Source of the DNA: JAALKW01 sp963974485 | Lineage (GTDB): Bacteria; Pseudomonadota; Gammaproteobacteria; Legionellales; Legionellaceae | Length of the DNA stretch: 64,000 nt | Reading direction: 5' to 3' | Assembly (NCBI GenBank): GCA_963974485.1 | Contig: CAXBBS010000011.1 | Location: forward strand, 1 to 64,000 | In this document: piece after piece, positions 1 through 9,417 of the stretch | How the letters are laid out: every line of letters begins with the position of its first letter | Position numbering within the stretch: position 1 is the first letter of the stretch | Notes under the pieces: generated by a model | What the model saw: the letters and a program-made list of their open reading frames with translations, nothing else | Told to the model about the DNA's origin: nothing | The model's database searches: none | Translations under genes and position numbers: made by a program

Positions 1-131
1 ATGATTTCAGAGAAGCCATCATTAGGCAAGTAATTTAAGATGCGTTTGCCCTGATTGGGATACGTGTTAACTCAAATGAATTGTGAGATACTTAATTAAG
101 TTAATAAAGCATAAATCATGGGACGAAGATT

Positions 132-758
132 ATGAACAACACCGTAGAACACGCCAGCCGTCCAGCTTGGCTCTCCACTTATGGTTTATTAACAGCTGAA
201 CGGCTTCTTGAGCGCTTCCAAATTACGTTAACCCGCGAAGAACTGCTGGACGCCCTTAACAACCCAAGCAGCCCTTATCATCACTTGCTGACCGTCCCTA
301 TTCAAAACATATCTAACGGAATCGTGATTAAACAAGTTCATGAGTATCAAGTTTATATGCAAAAACTATTCATCGACTACAAGTTGAATTCAACACAAGC
401 TAGCGATGAAATTGATATGAAATACAACGAGCTCGTCCAGTTAAGCGAGTTATTTGACGAAAAAAAACATGAGCATCAACAACTCATTGCAAAAAGTCAG
501 TCCTGGCTGATTGAGCAAACACACGAAAGCATGCTTGAAATAACACCTGAAACATCGCGTCAAATTGAAAGCTTTGGCACACAAACAGAAAGCATGCGCC
601 TTGCTTTGCTCGACCTGCTTCAGCAATTTCGTGACTTAATCATTCAAACAACAGCGATTTTAAGCATGATGTCTGATTACAAGTTCGACGCTGAGCAAGC
701 AGAAATAAACAAAGCCATGCTTGATTTTGATCCGCTGTTTACTGAGGTTGAGAGCTAA
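132..758 (+). CDS. Hypothetical protein, helical/coiled-coil
   Basis: The 208-aa product is not recognised. It is Glu/Gln-rich and mostly helical. Residues about 85-125 (charged K/E/Q heptads) and 145-175 look coiled-coil-like. There is no signal peptide or convincing membrane segment. The ATG has a weak purine-rich stretch (ggacgaaga) just upstream. The next gene lies on the opposite strand and converges with it, the two stops being 15 bp apart, so it is probably transcribed alone within this window. A structural or effector-type role is possible but nothing in the sequence identifies it. Confidence 0.7.
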   Translation: MNNTVEHASRPAWLSTYGLLTAERLLERFQITLTREELLDALNNPSSPYHHLLTVPIQNISNGIVIKQVHEYQVYMQKLFIDYKLNSTQASDEIDMKYNELVQLSELFDEKKHEHQQLIAKSQSWLIEQTHESMLEITPETSRQIESFGTQTESMRLALLDLLQQFRDLIIQTTAILSMMSDYKFDAEQAEINKAMLDFDPLFTEVES

Positions 759-773
759 CCGTGAATGAAACCA

Positions 774-3053
774 TCATCCTTTTTCAGGCCCGCGGCTTGG
801 TTTATCACCGAGATGATCAGGCGGTTTTATTGCATCAAGCCGGCCTTTAAACTCTGCTGTGGATACTGGATTGGGCTCTCGCGAACTCAGATCGGTTAAT
901 ACATCAGGTCTTAATTTTTCGGTCAGGAGTTGAACCATATCTAAATGTCCATAATTAACTGCCTGCAGTCGCATGGCTTCCGTTGGCTTAACACCTTGGT
1001 CTATTAAAAATTTTGCGAAGTCAATAACACCATCAGCACATGCCCGTGAAAGCATGCTTTCACCGTGTTTAATTAATTCGGCGACGTTTTCCGAGGAGAG
1101 GTGAAAGACAGCAGCCTCAAAATCATCCACTGTTTTAATGATGTCTTTTAGGTCATCTTTCATCGCATCAAGCAGAACCGTGCGCTGCTCGGGCATGAGG
1201 CGCTGCATCACCTTACTAAAATCATCCACTGTTTTAATGATATTTTTTAGGTCGTCTTTCATCGTATCAAGCAGCACCCCGCACTTCTCAGGCGAGAGAA
1301 ACAGCATTACTTCCCAAAAATCTGTAGCTGTTTTAATGATTCCGTTCAGATTATCTTTCATCCCGACAAGCAAAGCCCCACACTTCTCGGGCGAGTGGCC
1401 CCGTATCACCTTGATAAGATCACCCGTCGTTTGAATAAGGTCATTCAGCTTATTTTTCATTGCATCAAACAAAGCCCCACACTTCTCGGGCGAGAGGTTC
1501 CGTATCACCGTGATAAGATCACCCGTCGTTTGAATAAGATCATTCAACTTATGTTTCATTGCATCAAACAAAGTGTTGCACTGCTTGAGCGTCAGGACAT
1601 CTAACATATCCTGAAAACCATCTAATTCTTCAATTAAATCTTTTAGATCGTATTTTATTCTATCGAACACAAACTCGCCCTGCGAGGGCGAGAGAACTTT
1701 CATCACACACATAAAATCTACGTCTATTTTAATAAAATCTTTTAAGTCGTCTTTCATCGCATCAAACAAGGCTGTAGACTGACTGGGTGGGAGAAACCTC
1801 ATTGCTTGCATAAAATCATCAAGCGAGCTAATAACTGCTGACCATTGAACAGTTTTGTCATCTAACGTTTGCGGATTCATGATGATATCTAATTGTGCAC
1901 GTTCTTTTTCTGTGAAATCAAAATAATCATGTGCCTTAACACCCTGCCAAATCACTTGCCTTACATTGGGCCAATGGATATCGGTCATACCTTTTTCACT
2001 GACAATAAAAAACGCTTTTTTCATTGCTTCGTTTGCCTGAGAAAGCCTGATGCGGGCGTTATCACCAAAAGCAACCATATCATCTGAATAGGTTGATTTG
2101 ATGCTTTCAAGCAATGCTTTTTTATCATCAGATAGTTTAGCAAGCGTGTCTTCCAGCTGTTTTTTTAAGATAAGAGGCATATTAGCTGGGTTAAGAAACA
2201 CACGAATATTTCTATCCGTAAGACCCAAGGCTTTTAACGATGATGTAACATGCTCTGTTAGTACTTTTTTTGATTCATCTTGTTGATTTAACGCATCCTG
2301 CGCTGCTTCAAGCTCAATGACAACAGGATTATCCTTAAATAATTGCATCAAGATCGTTTCAATTTTATGGTATTCATCCACCGGATAAGCGCTATCTTTT
2401 GAGCCTTCGTAACCCACGTTACCTAACTGCCCTTTCAACTGATCTTCTAACCCTTGAAGCATGGCGAATAACTTCAACTCTATTCCAAAAACATAAGCGA
2501 CAAATCGCTGAATTATTCCGTCAGGCAAGTCTCCTCGATACCTATCTTCTTTATTTAACGCATGCACACCGTATCCAGCATTTTCTGCAACAACAAAACA
2601 ACGATTGTACGTATGAACCTCGTCGGTAAGTCGTGTTGCCATGCGAGCAACAATGTCTTGACGCACGCGGTAAAGTAAATCATTCATATCTTGGGCTGAA
2701 TAAAAACCGTCCACAACGGCATTAACACCATTATGAAATCCAGGTGTGCATTGCTCAGCGCGCTCATGTAATTTTATCGCAAGCATTTTTTTTTCAGACT
2801 CTCCCGTATCCGACGCCTTGAATTTGTCATAAATGACTTTAAGCCCCTCTAATACAGCATCTTTTAATGCGTACGAGGCACCTTTGCCCACGTGCTCTTG
2901 CATACGCGCTGGAAATTCTTGTCGTTCTGACTCATTCAAGTGTTCATTAATTAACATGATGAAATCACTGAGTTCATCAGAATCAAGTTTAAGTCCTGAT
3001 CGCTCGGGATTGTTGGTAGGTAATTTAAATACGTTATCTTTTATTTGATTCAT
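774..3053 (-). CDS. 33-aa helical-repeat protein with ankyrin-like C-terminus
   Basis: The product is about 759 aa. The N-terminal 350 residues are alpha-helical and unrecognised. They are followed by about seven tandem repeats of 33 aa built on the pattern LSPEKCGALxDAMKxxLNDxI, spanning roughly nt 1080-1800. A short ankyrin-like segment follows (ADGVIDFAKFLIDQGVKP, then YGHLDMVQLL). The same repeat type forms the paralogues at 41.8-50.4 kb. I place the start at the ATG at 3053, not an in-frame TTG at 3065, because that ATG overlaps the TGA of the upstream gene (ATGA), which indicates translational coupling. Eukaryotic-like repeats suggest a secreted effector; this is inference. Confidence 0.8.
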   Translation of the reverse strand: MNQIKDNVFKLPTNNPERSGLKLDSDELSDFIMLINEHLNESERQEFPARMQEHVGKGASYALKDAVLEGLKVIYDKFKASDTGESEKKMLAIKLHERAEQCTPGFHNGVNAVVDGFYSAQDMNDLLYRVRQDIVARMATRLTDEVHTYNRCFVVAENAGYGVHALNKEDRYRGDLPDGIIQRFVAYVFGIELKLFAMLQGLEDQLKGQLGNVGYEGSKDSAYPVDEYHKIETILMQLFKDNPVVIELEAAQDALNQQDESKKVLTEHVTSSLKALGLTDRNIRVFLNPANMPLILKKQLEDTLAKLSDDKKALLESIKSTYSDDMVAFGDNARIRLSQANEAMKKAFFIVSEKGMTDIHWPNVRQVIWQGVKAHDYFDFTEKERAQLDIIMNPQTLDDKTVQWSAVISSLDDFMQAMRFLPPSQSTALFDAMKDDLKDFIKIDVDFMCVMKVLSPSQGEFVFDRIKYDLKDLIEELDGFQDMLDVLTLKQCNTLFDAMKHKLNDLIQTTGDLITVIRNLSPEKCGALFDAMKNKLNDLIQTTGDLIKVIRGHSPEKCGALLVGMKDNLNGIIKTATDFWEVMLFLSPEKCGVLLDTMKDDLKNIIKTVDDFSKVMQRLMPEQRTVLLDAMKDDLKDIIKTVDDFEAAVFHLSSENVAELIKHGESMLSRACADGVIDFAKFLIDQGVKPTEAMRLQAVNYGHLDMVQLLTEKLRPDVLTDLSSREPNPVSTAEFKGRLDAIKPPDHLGDKPSRGPEKG

Positions 3054-3613
3054 GAGACTGTACAACCAAGCTTATCACTTATATCGCCATCAGCGGCTTT
3101 ATCATGTCTTTTTTGTTTGAAAATTGCTGTAGTACAGCCTTCTTTTTCATTAGGCGGCAATATGTTGAGTTCAATACCATTCCAGCTAATAAACTTTGTA
3201 AAGATATTGTTCAGTTGTTCATTTATATCTTGCGTCATGCTATCTAATCTCTTTTCACTAATATGCTTATATTGACAAGCAAGTGTCATGTCCAACTCGA
3301 CATCACCTTGGGTAATAAGTGCCTTTAAAACAAATTGTGCGGGAGGTGGAAACGAAAATAAATGAGGATTGGATTTAAGAATGTTGCTCCATGGGGTATT
3401 AACAAAGGAAGACTTAGTGAATAAATTGATCGAAGTAATATGATAACTTTCTGTCGGTAATAAGGAAAAATTTTCTTTAATTAAAGAGTTACTCAAGAGT
3501 GTTGAGTATATATTATCCCAAAAAGAGAGCTCATCTCTTGTTATGCCGGATATAATGGTTACGCCTGGAAAATAGGTGAATTTTCCGTCAGAATTTATTT
3601 TTTGTAAAGGCAT
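3050..3613 (-). CDS. Hypothetical protein, first gene of a coupled pair
   Basis: The 187-aa product is not recognised. One HxT-type motif (ESYHITSINLF, around residues 55-65) sits in a setting that recalls the first motif of 2H-phosphoesterase-like proteins. I cannot find the second motif, so no function is assigned. Its TGA overlaps the ATG of the downstream 33-aa-repeat gene, so the two are probably co-translated from one mRNA. There is no signal peptide or membrane segment. The upstream region (3614-3738) separates it from a divergent gene and should hold both promoters. Confidence 0.65.
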   Translation of the reverse strand: MPLQKINSDGKFTYFPGVTIISGITRDELSFWDNIYSTLLSNSLIKENFSLLPTESYHITSINLFTKSSFVNTPWSNILKSNPHLFSFPPPAQFVLKALITQGDVELDMTLACQYKHISEKRLDSMTQDINEQLNNIFTKFISWNGIELNILPPNEKEGCTTAIFKQKRHDKAADGDISDKLGCTVS

Positions 3614-3738
3614 AAATACTCCACATCTCTCACGCTATATATTTAACTATAACCTCATAAAACCAAATATCAACCTAAAAGACCAAATAACTCCCTGTTA
3701 GGTTTTTTTTAGGCGTTATTAACGATAGGTACAATAGG

Positions 3739-4229
3739 ATGCCAATCGATATTTATGGCACAGGTTTTTACTCGCCAAAAAACAACGGTAAATTAATGGT
3801 ATCAGCCATGCTATTTAATAGTAGCGGGCACACACTCCATGAGTTTACCGTCCCCTTAGGGCTTAGGTTGCAGGCTCAGCATGAGTTTCGAAGCATCGCT
3901 GGATTTGACCAGACCAATTTAGAATCAATGTTCTTAAGTGATAATAGGGCTGCTTATGATACAACATTAGATATACTCGCTAAGCCTAAGAGCTCACAAG
4001 ACATATCCAAATCTATGGAAACAATGAGAAATAATCATAATTCAATAAGTATTTATAAAATAGCCAGGATATTTGGAGAAGGAACAAAAAATACGTTGTC
4101 CAAGAGGGTTTAGCACTTGCAATAAAACAACTGGATCATGGAGATACTGGATCAGCAAAAATCATCATTAAAAATTTAATAAGTGATTTAATTCAATTAG
4201 GAAAAATAATTTTAGGTACCATCACTTGA
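3739..4229 (+). pseudogene. Hypothetical gene with frameshift at an A6 tract
   Basis: The frame from ATG 3739 stops at 4113 (124 aa). The -1 frame continues as good coding sequence (KKYVVQEGLALAIKQL, then IKNLISDLIQLGKIIL) to a TGA at 4229, giving about 163 aa in all. The switch falls on a run of six A at 4086-4091, in the form A AAA AAT, which fits the X XXY YYZ pattern for -1 slippage. Either one A has been lost (mutation or sequencing error), or the gene uses programmed frameshifting. The family is not recognised. The extended end overlaps the convergent gene at 4193 by 37 bp. Confidence 0.6.
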
Positions 4230-4849
4230 TATTGATTATGCATAACAAGCCAACGCTGGCATAAAAGCGGCGTATGCACATAAAGATGATGAAAATAAGC
4301 TCGCGTAAATCCATCGGAACACGCGGGACACACGCATGCTTTATCAAGTATCGAAAAATCCATGGCATATTTTGTATCGGTGATTAAATAATCAAGCTCA
4401 TCACCTGACGCATACATAAGGCCCTTCAATGCATCCTGACCGGGCTTGTTGACATGTTCCAAATCATACTTAACGCATTTTAAAATAATATCTGGGTAAG
4501 CTTGTGCTGCGAGCGGTAATAAATAAGCAGGCAAAGCCACATGCTCAGGGTTTAATTGCTGGATTAATAACAAAATTTCATCGTAGCTAAAACGTAATAT
4601 TCTGCCGTCATATTTTGAACGAATCACGCATTGCCCTTGAGCATTATTAGGTATGAATAATGCATTCAAGACCAGCTCACCCGGCCAGTCCCAATAAGCC
4701 GCCAAGTTATCCAGCTGCTGTAAAACCGCGAGTCCGGGCTTAAGTAATAAATCACTGAGATCGCACGACGCAAGCGTCACACCAATTGAAAGCCAATCAG
4801 AAACCGTAAGTACTTTACCCGCTTCATCCGTTAAACTTGGAACCAACAT
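4193..4849 (-). CDS. Short tRNA-guanine transglycosylase-like protein
   Basis: The 218-aa product carries the C-terminal zinc signature of queuine tRNA-ribosyltransferase: Cys172-x-Cys174-x2-Cys177, then FTRAYFHHLY and His204-Asn. This matches the C-x-C-x2-C...RAYLHHL...HN of Tgt. Residues 73-110 (YDGRILRFSYDE...LNPEHVALP) resemble the preceding Tgt segment, but the DEC motif and the recognisable nucleophile region are missing. Tgt is usually about 375 aa. It lies 29 bp after queA, where tgt commonly sits in gamma-proteobacteria. It is probably a divergent or reduced Tgt paralogue. Catalysis is doubtful; zinc binding looks intact. An AAGGA ribosome-binding site precedes the ATG. Confidence 0.7.
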   Translation of the reverse strand: MLVPSLTDEAGKVLTVSDWLSIGVTLASCDLSDLLLKPGLAVLQQLDNLAAYWDWPGELVLNALFIPNNAQGQCVIRSKYDGRILRFSYDEILLLIQQLNPEHVALPAYLLPLAAQAYPDIILKCVKYDLEHVNKPGQDALKGLMYASGDELDYLITDTKYAMDFSILDKACVCPACSDGFTRAYFHHLYVHTPLLCQRWLVMHNQYQVMVPKIIFPN

Positions 4850-4878
4850 AACTATCCTTTTGATGTATAAATTATAAT

Positions 4879-5898
4879 TTATAACAGTAAAGTAACATCG
4901 CCATAACTAAAAAACCGATACTTTTCAGCAATCGCTTCTTGATACAATGCCATGGCATGTTTATGCCCAATAAACGCCGAAACAAGCATAAGCAGTGTCG
5001 ATTGTGGCAAATGAAAGTTGGTCACTAAACCATCGCAGATTTTAAATTCATACCCTGGGTAAATAAAAATATCAGTATCTGCTTTTTGAGGTTTTAATTC
5101 ACCCTCACGCGCTGCACTCTCCAAGCTTCGCAGTGCCGTTGTTCCAACAGCAATCACGCGGCCTCCGGCAGCTTTTGTTTTTGACACGGCTTCACATAAA
5201 GCCTCATCCACCTGAAAATATTCGGTGTGCATTTTATGTTTTTCAAGCGTTTCGACGCGTACAGGCCTGAACGTGCCTGCCCCAACGTGCAGTGTTACAT
5301 AGGCAATGTTGATGCCTTTGGCTTTAAGCTGTTCAATGATTTCATCATCAAAATGCAAGCCGGCCGTTGGTGCGGCTACCGAGCCTTTATGTTTTGCATA
5401 CACCGTTTGATAACGTTCAAAATCAGGCTTATCATCTTCACGTGTAATATAAGGTGGAAGCGGTATATGACCGATCGCATGCAGCATAGTATCAATCAAA
5501 CCATCGTTTAACATACGGCATAAATAAAGATCGTCTTGCTTTTCAATCACCTCAATCCGCCAAGTGCCATCAAATACAATTTCAGTACCTGATTTGGGAG
5601 ATTTGCTGGCCTTGATATGCGTTAAAAACGTTTCGTCCGATAAAATACGCTCAATCAAAAGCTCAACCTTACCGCCCGTATTTTTTTGGCCATACAAACG
5701 CGCAGGAATCACCCGACTATTATTCATGACCAATAAATCACCGGGATTTAAAGCATCCGGAAGAGACGCAAACATGGCGTGCTGCATCTGTTCGCTGCTA
5801 CGGGTATAACGCAGCAAACGCGAGTCACGACGGTTTGCAAGTGGGTACTGTGCAATCAGTTCGGGGGGCAGTTCAAAATCAAAATCTTTCGTGTTCAT
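4879..5898 (-). CDS. queA: S-adenosylmethionine:tRNA ribosyltransferase-isomerase QueA
   Basis: QueA transfers and isomerises the ribosyl group of SAM onto 7-aminomethyl-7-deazaguanine in tRNA to give epoxyqueuosine. The 339-aa product is close to full family length. Characteristic segments are present: FDFELPPELIAQYPLANR at the N-terminus, VMNNSRVIPARLYG, SVAAPTAGLHF, VTLHVGAGTFRPV and TNFHLPQSTLLMLVSAFIG. It lies 56 bp after ligA and 29 bp before the tgt-like gene on the same strand, so the three probably form one transcript. Confidence 0.96.
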   Translation of the reverse strand: MNTKDFDFELPPELIAQYPLANRRDSRLLRYTRSSEQMQHAMFASLPDALNPGDLLVMNNSRVIPARLYGQKNTGGKVELLIERILSDETFLTHIKASKSPKSGTEIVFDGTWRIEVIEKQDDLYLCRMLNDGLIDTMLHAIGHIPLPPYITREDDKPDFERYQTVYAKHKGSVAAPTAGLHFDDEIIEQLKAKGINIAYVTLHVGAGTFRPVRVETLEKHKMHTEYFQVDEALCEAVSKTKAAGGRVIAVGTTALRSLESAAREGELKPQKADTDIFIYPGYEFKICDGLVTNFHLPQSTLLMLVSAFIGHKHAMALYQEAIAEKYRFFSYGDVTLLL

Positions 5899-5954
5899 AT
5901 GTTACTCATCTTAAAGCAAGCCGCGATTATCTCACAAAATAAATCTAAAAAAAA

Positions 5955-7985
5955 TCAATCTGCTTGAATCACGGCTTTTTCCAAATCGTCTTCCGATAAA
6001 ACTCGCACACCCAACGCCTCGGCTTTGGTAACTTTTGAGCCTGGATCGCGCCCAGCTATCACCGCATAGGTTTTAGCCGAAACCGAACCGGATACCCGTG
6101 CTCCTAAAGCAATCAGCTTAGCTTTTGCCTCTTCACGCCCCATATTTTCAAACGTTCCGGTGAGCACCAGTGTTTTTCCATAAAACTCATGCGCCTCATC
6201 GACCACCACAACCTCTGCTTCAGGCCAATTTATACCACAAGCAATCAATTTTGTTATCACGTCTTTATTATGCGTTTGTGCAAAAAAATGGGTGATGGCC
6301 TCGGCTGCTACAGGACCAATATCATCTAGCCCCATCAAACGCTCTTCAGATGCTGCTTCAAGTAAACCAATACTTGGGAAAGCTTGCGTAAGCGCTCGCG
6401 CACTGGCTTCACCAATGCTTGAAATACCCAAAGCATAGATAAACCGCGCGAACGTGGTCTTTTTGCTTGTATCTAACGCTTGAATTAAATTCTCGGCGGA
6501 CTTTACGCCTATACGTGGTAGTTCAATCAAGCTTTCAATCGATAAAGTATAGAGCGACGCGATATCTTCTAATAAATCAGCGTCCACGAGTTGATCAATT
6601 AAGCCTTGGCCAAGCCCATCAATATTCATCGCTTTGCGTGATGCAAAATGCCAAATCCCGCGTTTGAGTTGTGCTTTACAAAATAAACCGCCTGTGCACC
6701 GCGCAACGGCCTCGCCTGGCAAGCGAATCACCTCGGCATCACACACCGGGCAGTGTTTAGGTAGTATGATGGATTCTGTATGTTCCGGGCGGCGCTCAAG
6801 TACAACCGCAACCACTTCAGGAATCACATCGCCTGCGCGACGTATAATCACCTCATCGCCTATACGAATATCTTTACGTGTGATTTCATCCATATTATGT
6901 AGCGTCGCGTTACTCACCGTAACACCTGCCACAGCGACCGGTTGTAGACGAGCAACCGGTGTTAATGCACCCGTTCGTCCTACCTGAAAATCAACCGATA
7001 ATAACCGCGTGACTTCTTCTTCAGCAGGAAATTTGTGTGCGCATGCGTAGCGTGGTGCGCGCGCAATAAACCCAAGTTTTTGTTGTGCTGTAATACTATC
7101 CACTTTATACACCACGCCATCCACTTCAAACGGCAAGTCAGGTCGCGCTTTTTCCATGCTTTGATAATATGCAAGACAACCGGCGAGACCTATCGCGGCG
7201 CGTGATTCACGAGGTACCGGAAAACCCGCTTGTCGTATCCAAAATAACTGCTCAAGATGACTGTCAGACCATGCAAATTCTTCTGAAGATACGCCCATAC
7301 CATAGCAATAAAATGCTAACGGTCGTGTCGCTGTAATGCTTGAATCCAACTGACGCAAACTACCTGCCGCTGCATTGCGGGGGTTTGCGAACGTTTTTGT
7401 ACCATCAAGTCGTGCTTTCTTATTTAAAGCCTCGAAGCCAGCTTTAGGCATATATACCTCACCGCGTACTTCAAGCACATCAGGTACGGGTGTTATTCTG
7501 AGTCTAAGAGGAATCGACGCAATGGTTTTAATATTATGGGTTACATCTTCGCCCACTGCCCCATCACCTCGCGTGGCCGCATGCACTAAAATACCTGCTT
7601 TATAGGTTAAATTAATTGCTAAGCCATCTAACTTAGGCTCGCATGCAAAACATATCGTATCGGGGTCTTGTTCTAATACATCACTTACGCGTTTAATAAA
7701 TCCAGCCAAACCCTCTTCTGAAAATACATTAGATAACGACAGCATAGGCTTTGCGTGTTCTATGGGTTTGAGTGCGCTTGCAACCGCACCACCCACACGT
7801 TGCGTCGGTGAGTCCTGCGTTATTATCTCGGGATGCTCAGACTCTAACGCTTGTAACGCACGAAAAGCCCGGTCATACACCGCATCTGGCACGGTTGGAG
7901 CATCCAAAACATAATATTCATGATCATACGCTCGAATCATATCGCGAAGTTTTTCTGCTTGTTCAATAACAGGCACATCATTCAT
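5955..7985 (-). CDS. ligA: NAD-dependent DNA ligase LigA
   Basis: LigA seals nicks during replication and repair using NAD+. The 676-aa length is typical. The adenylation domain contains the active-site lysine in CEPKLDG (K118). The OB region, a four-cysteine zinc finger (CPVCDAEV...ARCTGGLFCKAQ), helix-hairpin-helix repeats (around residues 455-590) and a C-terminal BRCT domain (FYGKTLVLTGTFENMGREEA) follow in the usual order. It is the first gene of the ligA-queA-tgt-like run on the minus strand. Confidence 0.97.
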   Translation of the reverse strand: MNDVPVIEQAEKLRDMIRAYDHEYYVLDAPTVPDAVYDRAFRALQALESEHPEIITQDSPTQRVGGAVASALKPIEHAKPMLSLSNVFSEEGLAGFIKRVSDVLEQDPDTICFACEPKLDGLAINLTYKAGILVHAATRGDGAVGEDVTHNIKTIASIPLRLRITPVPDVLEVRGEVYMPKAGFEALNKKARLDGTKTFANPRNAAAGSLRQLDSSITATRPLAFYCYGMGVSSEEFAWSDSHLEQLFWIRQAGFPVPRESRAAIGLAGCLAYYQSMEKARPDLPFEVDGVVYKVDSITAQQKLGFIARAPRYACAHKFPAEEEVTRLLSVDFQVGRTGALTPVARLQPVAVAGVTVSNATLHNMDEITRKDIRIGDEVIIRRAGDVIPEVVAVVLERRPEHTESIILPKHCPVCDAEVIRLPGEAVARCTGGLFCKAQLKRGIWHFASRKAMNIDGLGQGLIDQLVDADLLEDIASLYTLSIESLIELPRIGVKSAENLIQALDTSKKTTFARFIYALGISSIGEASARALTQAFPSIGLLEAASEERLMGLDDIGPVAAEAITHFFAQTHNKDVITKLIACGINWPEAEVVVVDEAHEFYGKTLVLTGTFENMGREEAKAKLIALGARVSGSVSAKTYAVIAGRDPGSKVTKAEALGVRVLSEDDLEKAVIQAD

Positions 7986-8027
7986 TCTTATCTATCCTAA
8001 CTAAATCTAACTAACAATATTTCTATT

Positions 8028-8056
8028 TTGCCACGCATGCATCAGGCAGGTATACT
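8028..8056 (+). promoter_or_regulatory. Probable sigma-70 promoter for rmuC
   Basis: TTGCCA (8028-8033) and TATACT (8051-8056) are separated by 17 bp, 36 bp upstream of the rmuC ATG, in the divergent gap after the ligA start. Confidence 0.6.
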
Positions 8057-8092
8057 CCAATCATCTTAATTTTAAAAAAAAGCTGAGCACTC

Positions 8093-9370
8093 ATGCCTTC
8101 GATGATGATTGTATTATTGTGTGTACTCGCGGCATCCGGCATCAGCATCATCACGATGGCGTGGCTTACTTTGTCGCAAAAAAAACAACTTCTGGCCTTA
8201 AGCTTACTTCAAGCGCAGCTTGAAAAATCAGAACAGCGATTTACACAACAATTGCATCAATTACAGCTTGAGCTCCAAGAACGCTATCAAACAGGACAGC
8301 ACAGTATTCAAACCAAATTTTCAGAAAGCCAACACAATAACCAGCATGTTATTCGAGACAGCATTCAACAACAAATGACGGACGTGCGTGAGCAAATGAG
8401 CCATAGCTTTAAACACCATGCAAACTCACTCACAACCCACCTTCAATCACTCACCGAAGAAATTCGCTCACATCTCAACGGTGTTAGTCAGCAAGTAAGC
8501 CAGCGCTTAAACGAAGGCTTTGAAAAAACATCATCTACGTTTACCGATATTGTCAAACGCCTGACCATCATCGACGAAGCACAGAAAAAAATCGCGGAGC
8601 TTTCAACCCATGTCGTGAGTTTACAAGACGTACTTGTCGATAAACGCGCACGCGGGGCCTTTGGAGAAGTACAATTAGCTGCACTCATAGCAAACATGCT
8701 ACCGAGTAATCACTACAGCTTGCAATATACCTTAAGCAACCAAAAGCGCGCCGACTGTATTTTATTTTTACCCGATCCAACCGGTAATCTAGTGATTGAT
8801 GCCAAGTTTCCGCTTGAAACCTATCAAAAAATCATGAATACAGAACGAGCTTCATCTGAACGCAAAGGCCTGCAACAACAGTTTCGTCAAGACTTACAAA
8901 AACATATCAAAGATATCTCTGAAAAATACATTATTCCGCATGAAACGGCCGACAGTGCCTTGATGTTTATTCCAGCAGAAGCGATTTTTGCTGAAGTTCA
9001 TGCTCATTATCCTGAAGTGATCGCCCTCTCCCAACGCCTTAAAGTATGGCTTGTGTCACCGAGTACGCTGATGGCCGTACTGACCACAGCACGCGCGGTT
9101 CTTAAAGATGACGCTACAAAAAAACAAGTGCATATTATTCAAAAACATTTACACGCACTGTCAGGTGACTTCCAACGCTTTGATAAACGCATGGATAAAC
9201 TCACCAAGCATATTGATCAAGCCCAGCAAGATGCCACAGAAGTGAATTTATCGGCTAAAAAAATCACGAATCGCTTTAGCAAAATTGAATCGGTTGAGCT
9301 CGAAGGCATAACAACACCACCTGATACGATACATACAAAACCGCTGGAAAAATCAAAAAGCGAGATTTAG
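8093..9370 (+). CDS. rmuC: DNA recombination protein RmuC
   Basis: RmuC-family proteins limit inversions at short inverted repeats and have a restriction-endonuclease-like fold. The 425-aa product starts with one membrane-spanning helix (residues about 4-25), followed by a long Gln-rich coiled coil (30-150). The conserved RmuC domain comes next: KRARGAFGEVQLAALI, DCILFLPDPTGNLVIDAKFPLE, SALMFIPAEAIFAEV and VWLVSPSTLMAVL. It is divergent from ligA and has a good promoter immediately upstream. Confidence 0.95.
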   Translation: MPSMMIVLLCVLAASGISIITMAWLTLSQKKQLLALSLLQAQLEKSEQRFTQQLHQLQLELQERYQTGQHSIQTKFSESQHNNQHVIRDSIQQQMTDVREQMSHSFKHHANSLTTHLQSLTEEIRSHLNGVSQQVSQRLNEGFEKTSSTFTDIVKRLTIIDEAQKKIAELSTHVVSLQDVLVDKRARGAFGEVQLAALIANMLPSNHYSLQYTLSNQKRADCILFLPDPTGNLVIDAKFPLETYQKIMNTERASSERKGLQQQFRQDLQKHIKDISEKYIIPHETADSALMFIPAEAIFAEVHAHYPEVIALSQRLKVWLVSPSTLMAVLTTARAVLKDDATKKQVHIIQKHLHALSGDFQRFDKRMDKLTKHIDQAQQDATEVNLSAKKITNRFSKIESVELEGITTPPDTIHTKPLEKSKSEI

Positions 9371-9417
9371 TTTATTAGCTATACTTAAAGTAATTCTATT
9401 TAATATTGGATAACATC

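Noticed and set aside
1..60. End of an upstream gene (frame ending at TAA 31-33)
   Set aside because: Only ten codons are visible, so neither strand nor family can be judged.
3050..3613. 2'-5' RNA ligase / 2H phosphoesterase assignment
   Set aside because: Only one HxT motif is seen; the family needs two.
3680..3720. Attenuator-type hairpin (AACCTAA...TTAGGTTTTTTTT) before the 3739 gene
   Set aside because: The stem is only 7 bp with a 19-nt loop in an AT-rich divergent gap; too weak to list as a feature.
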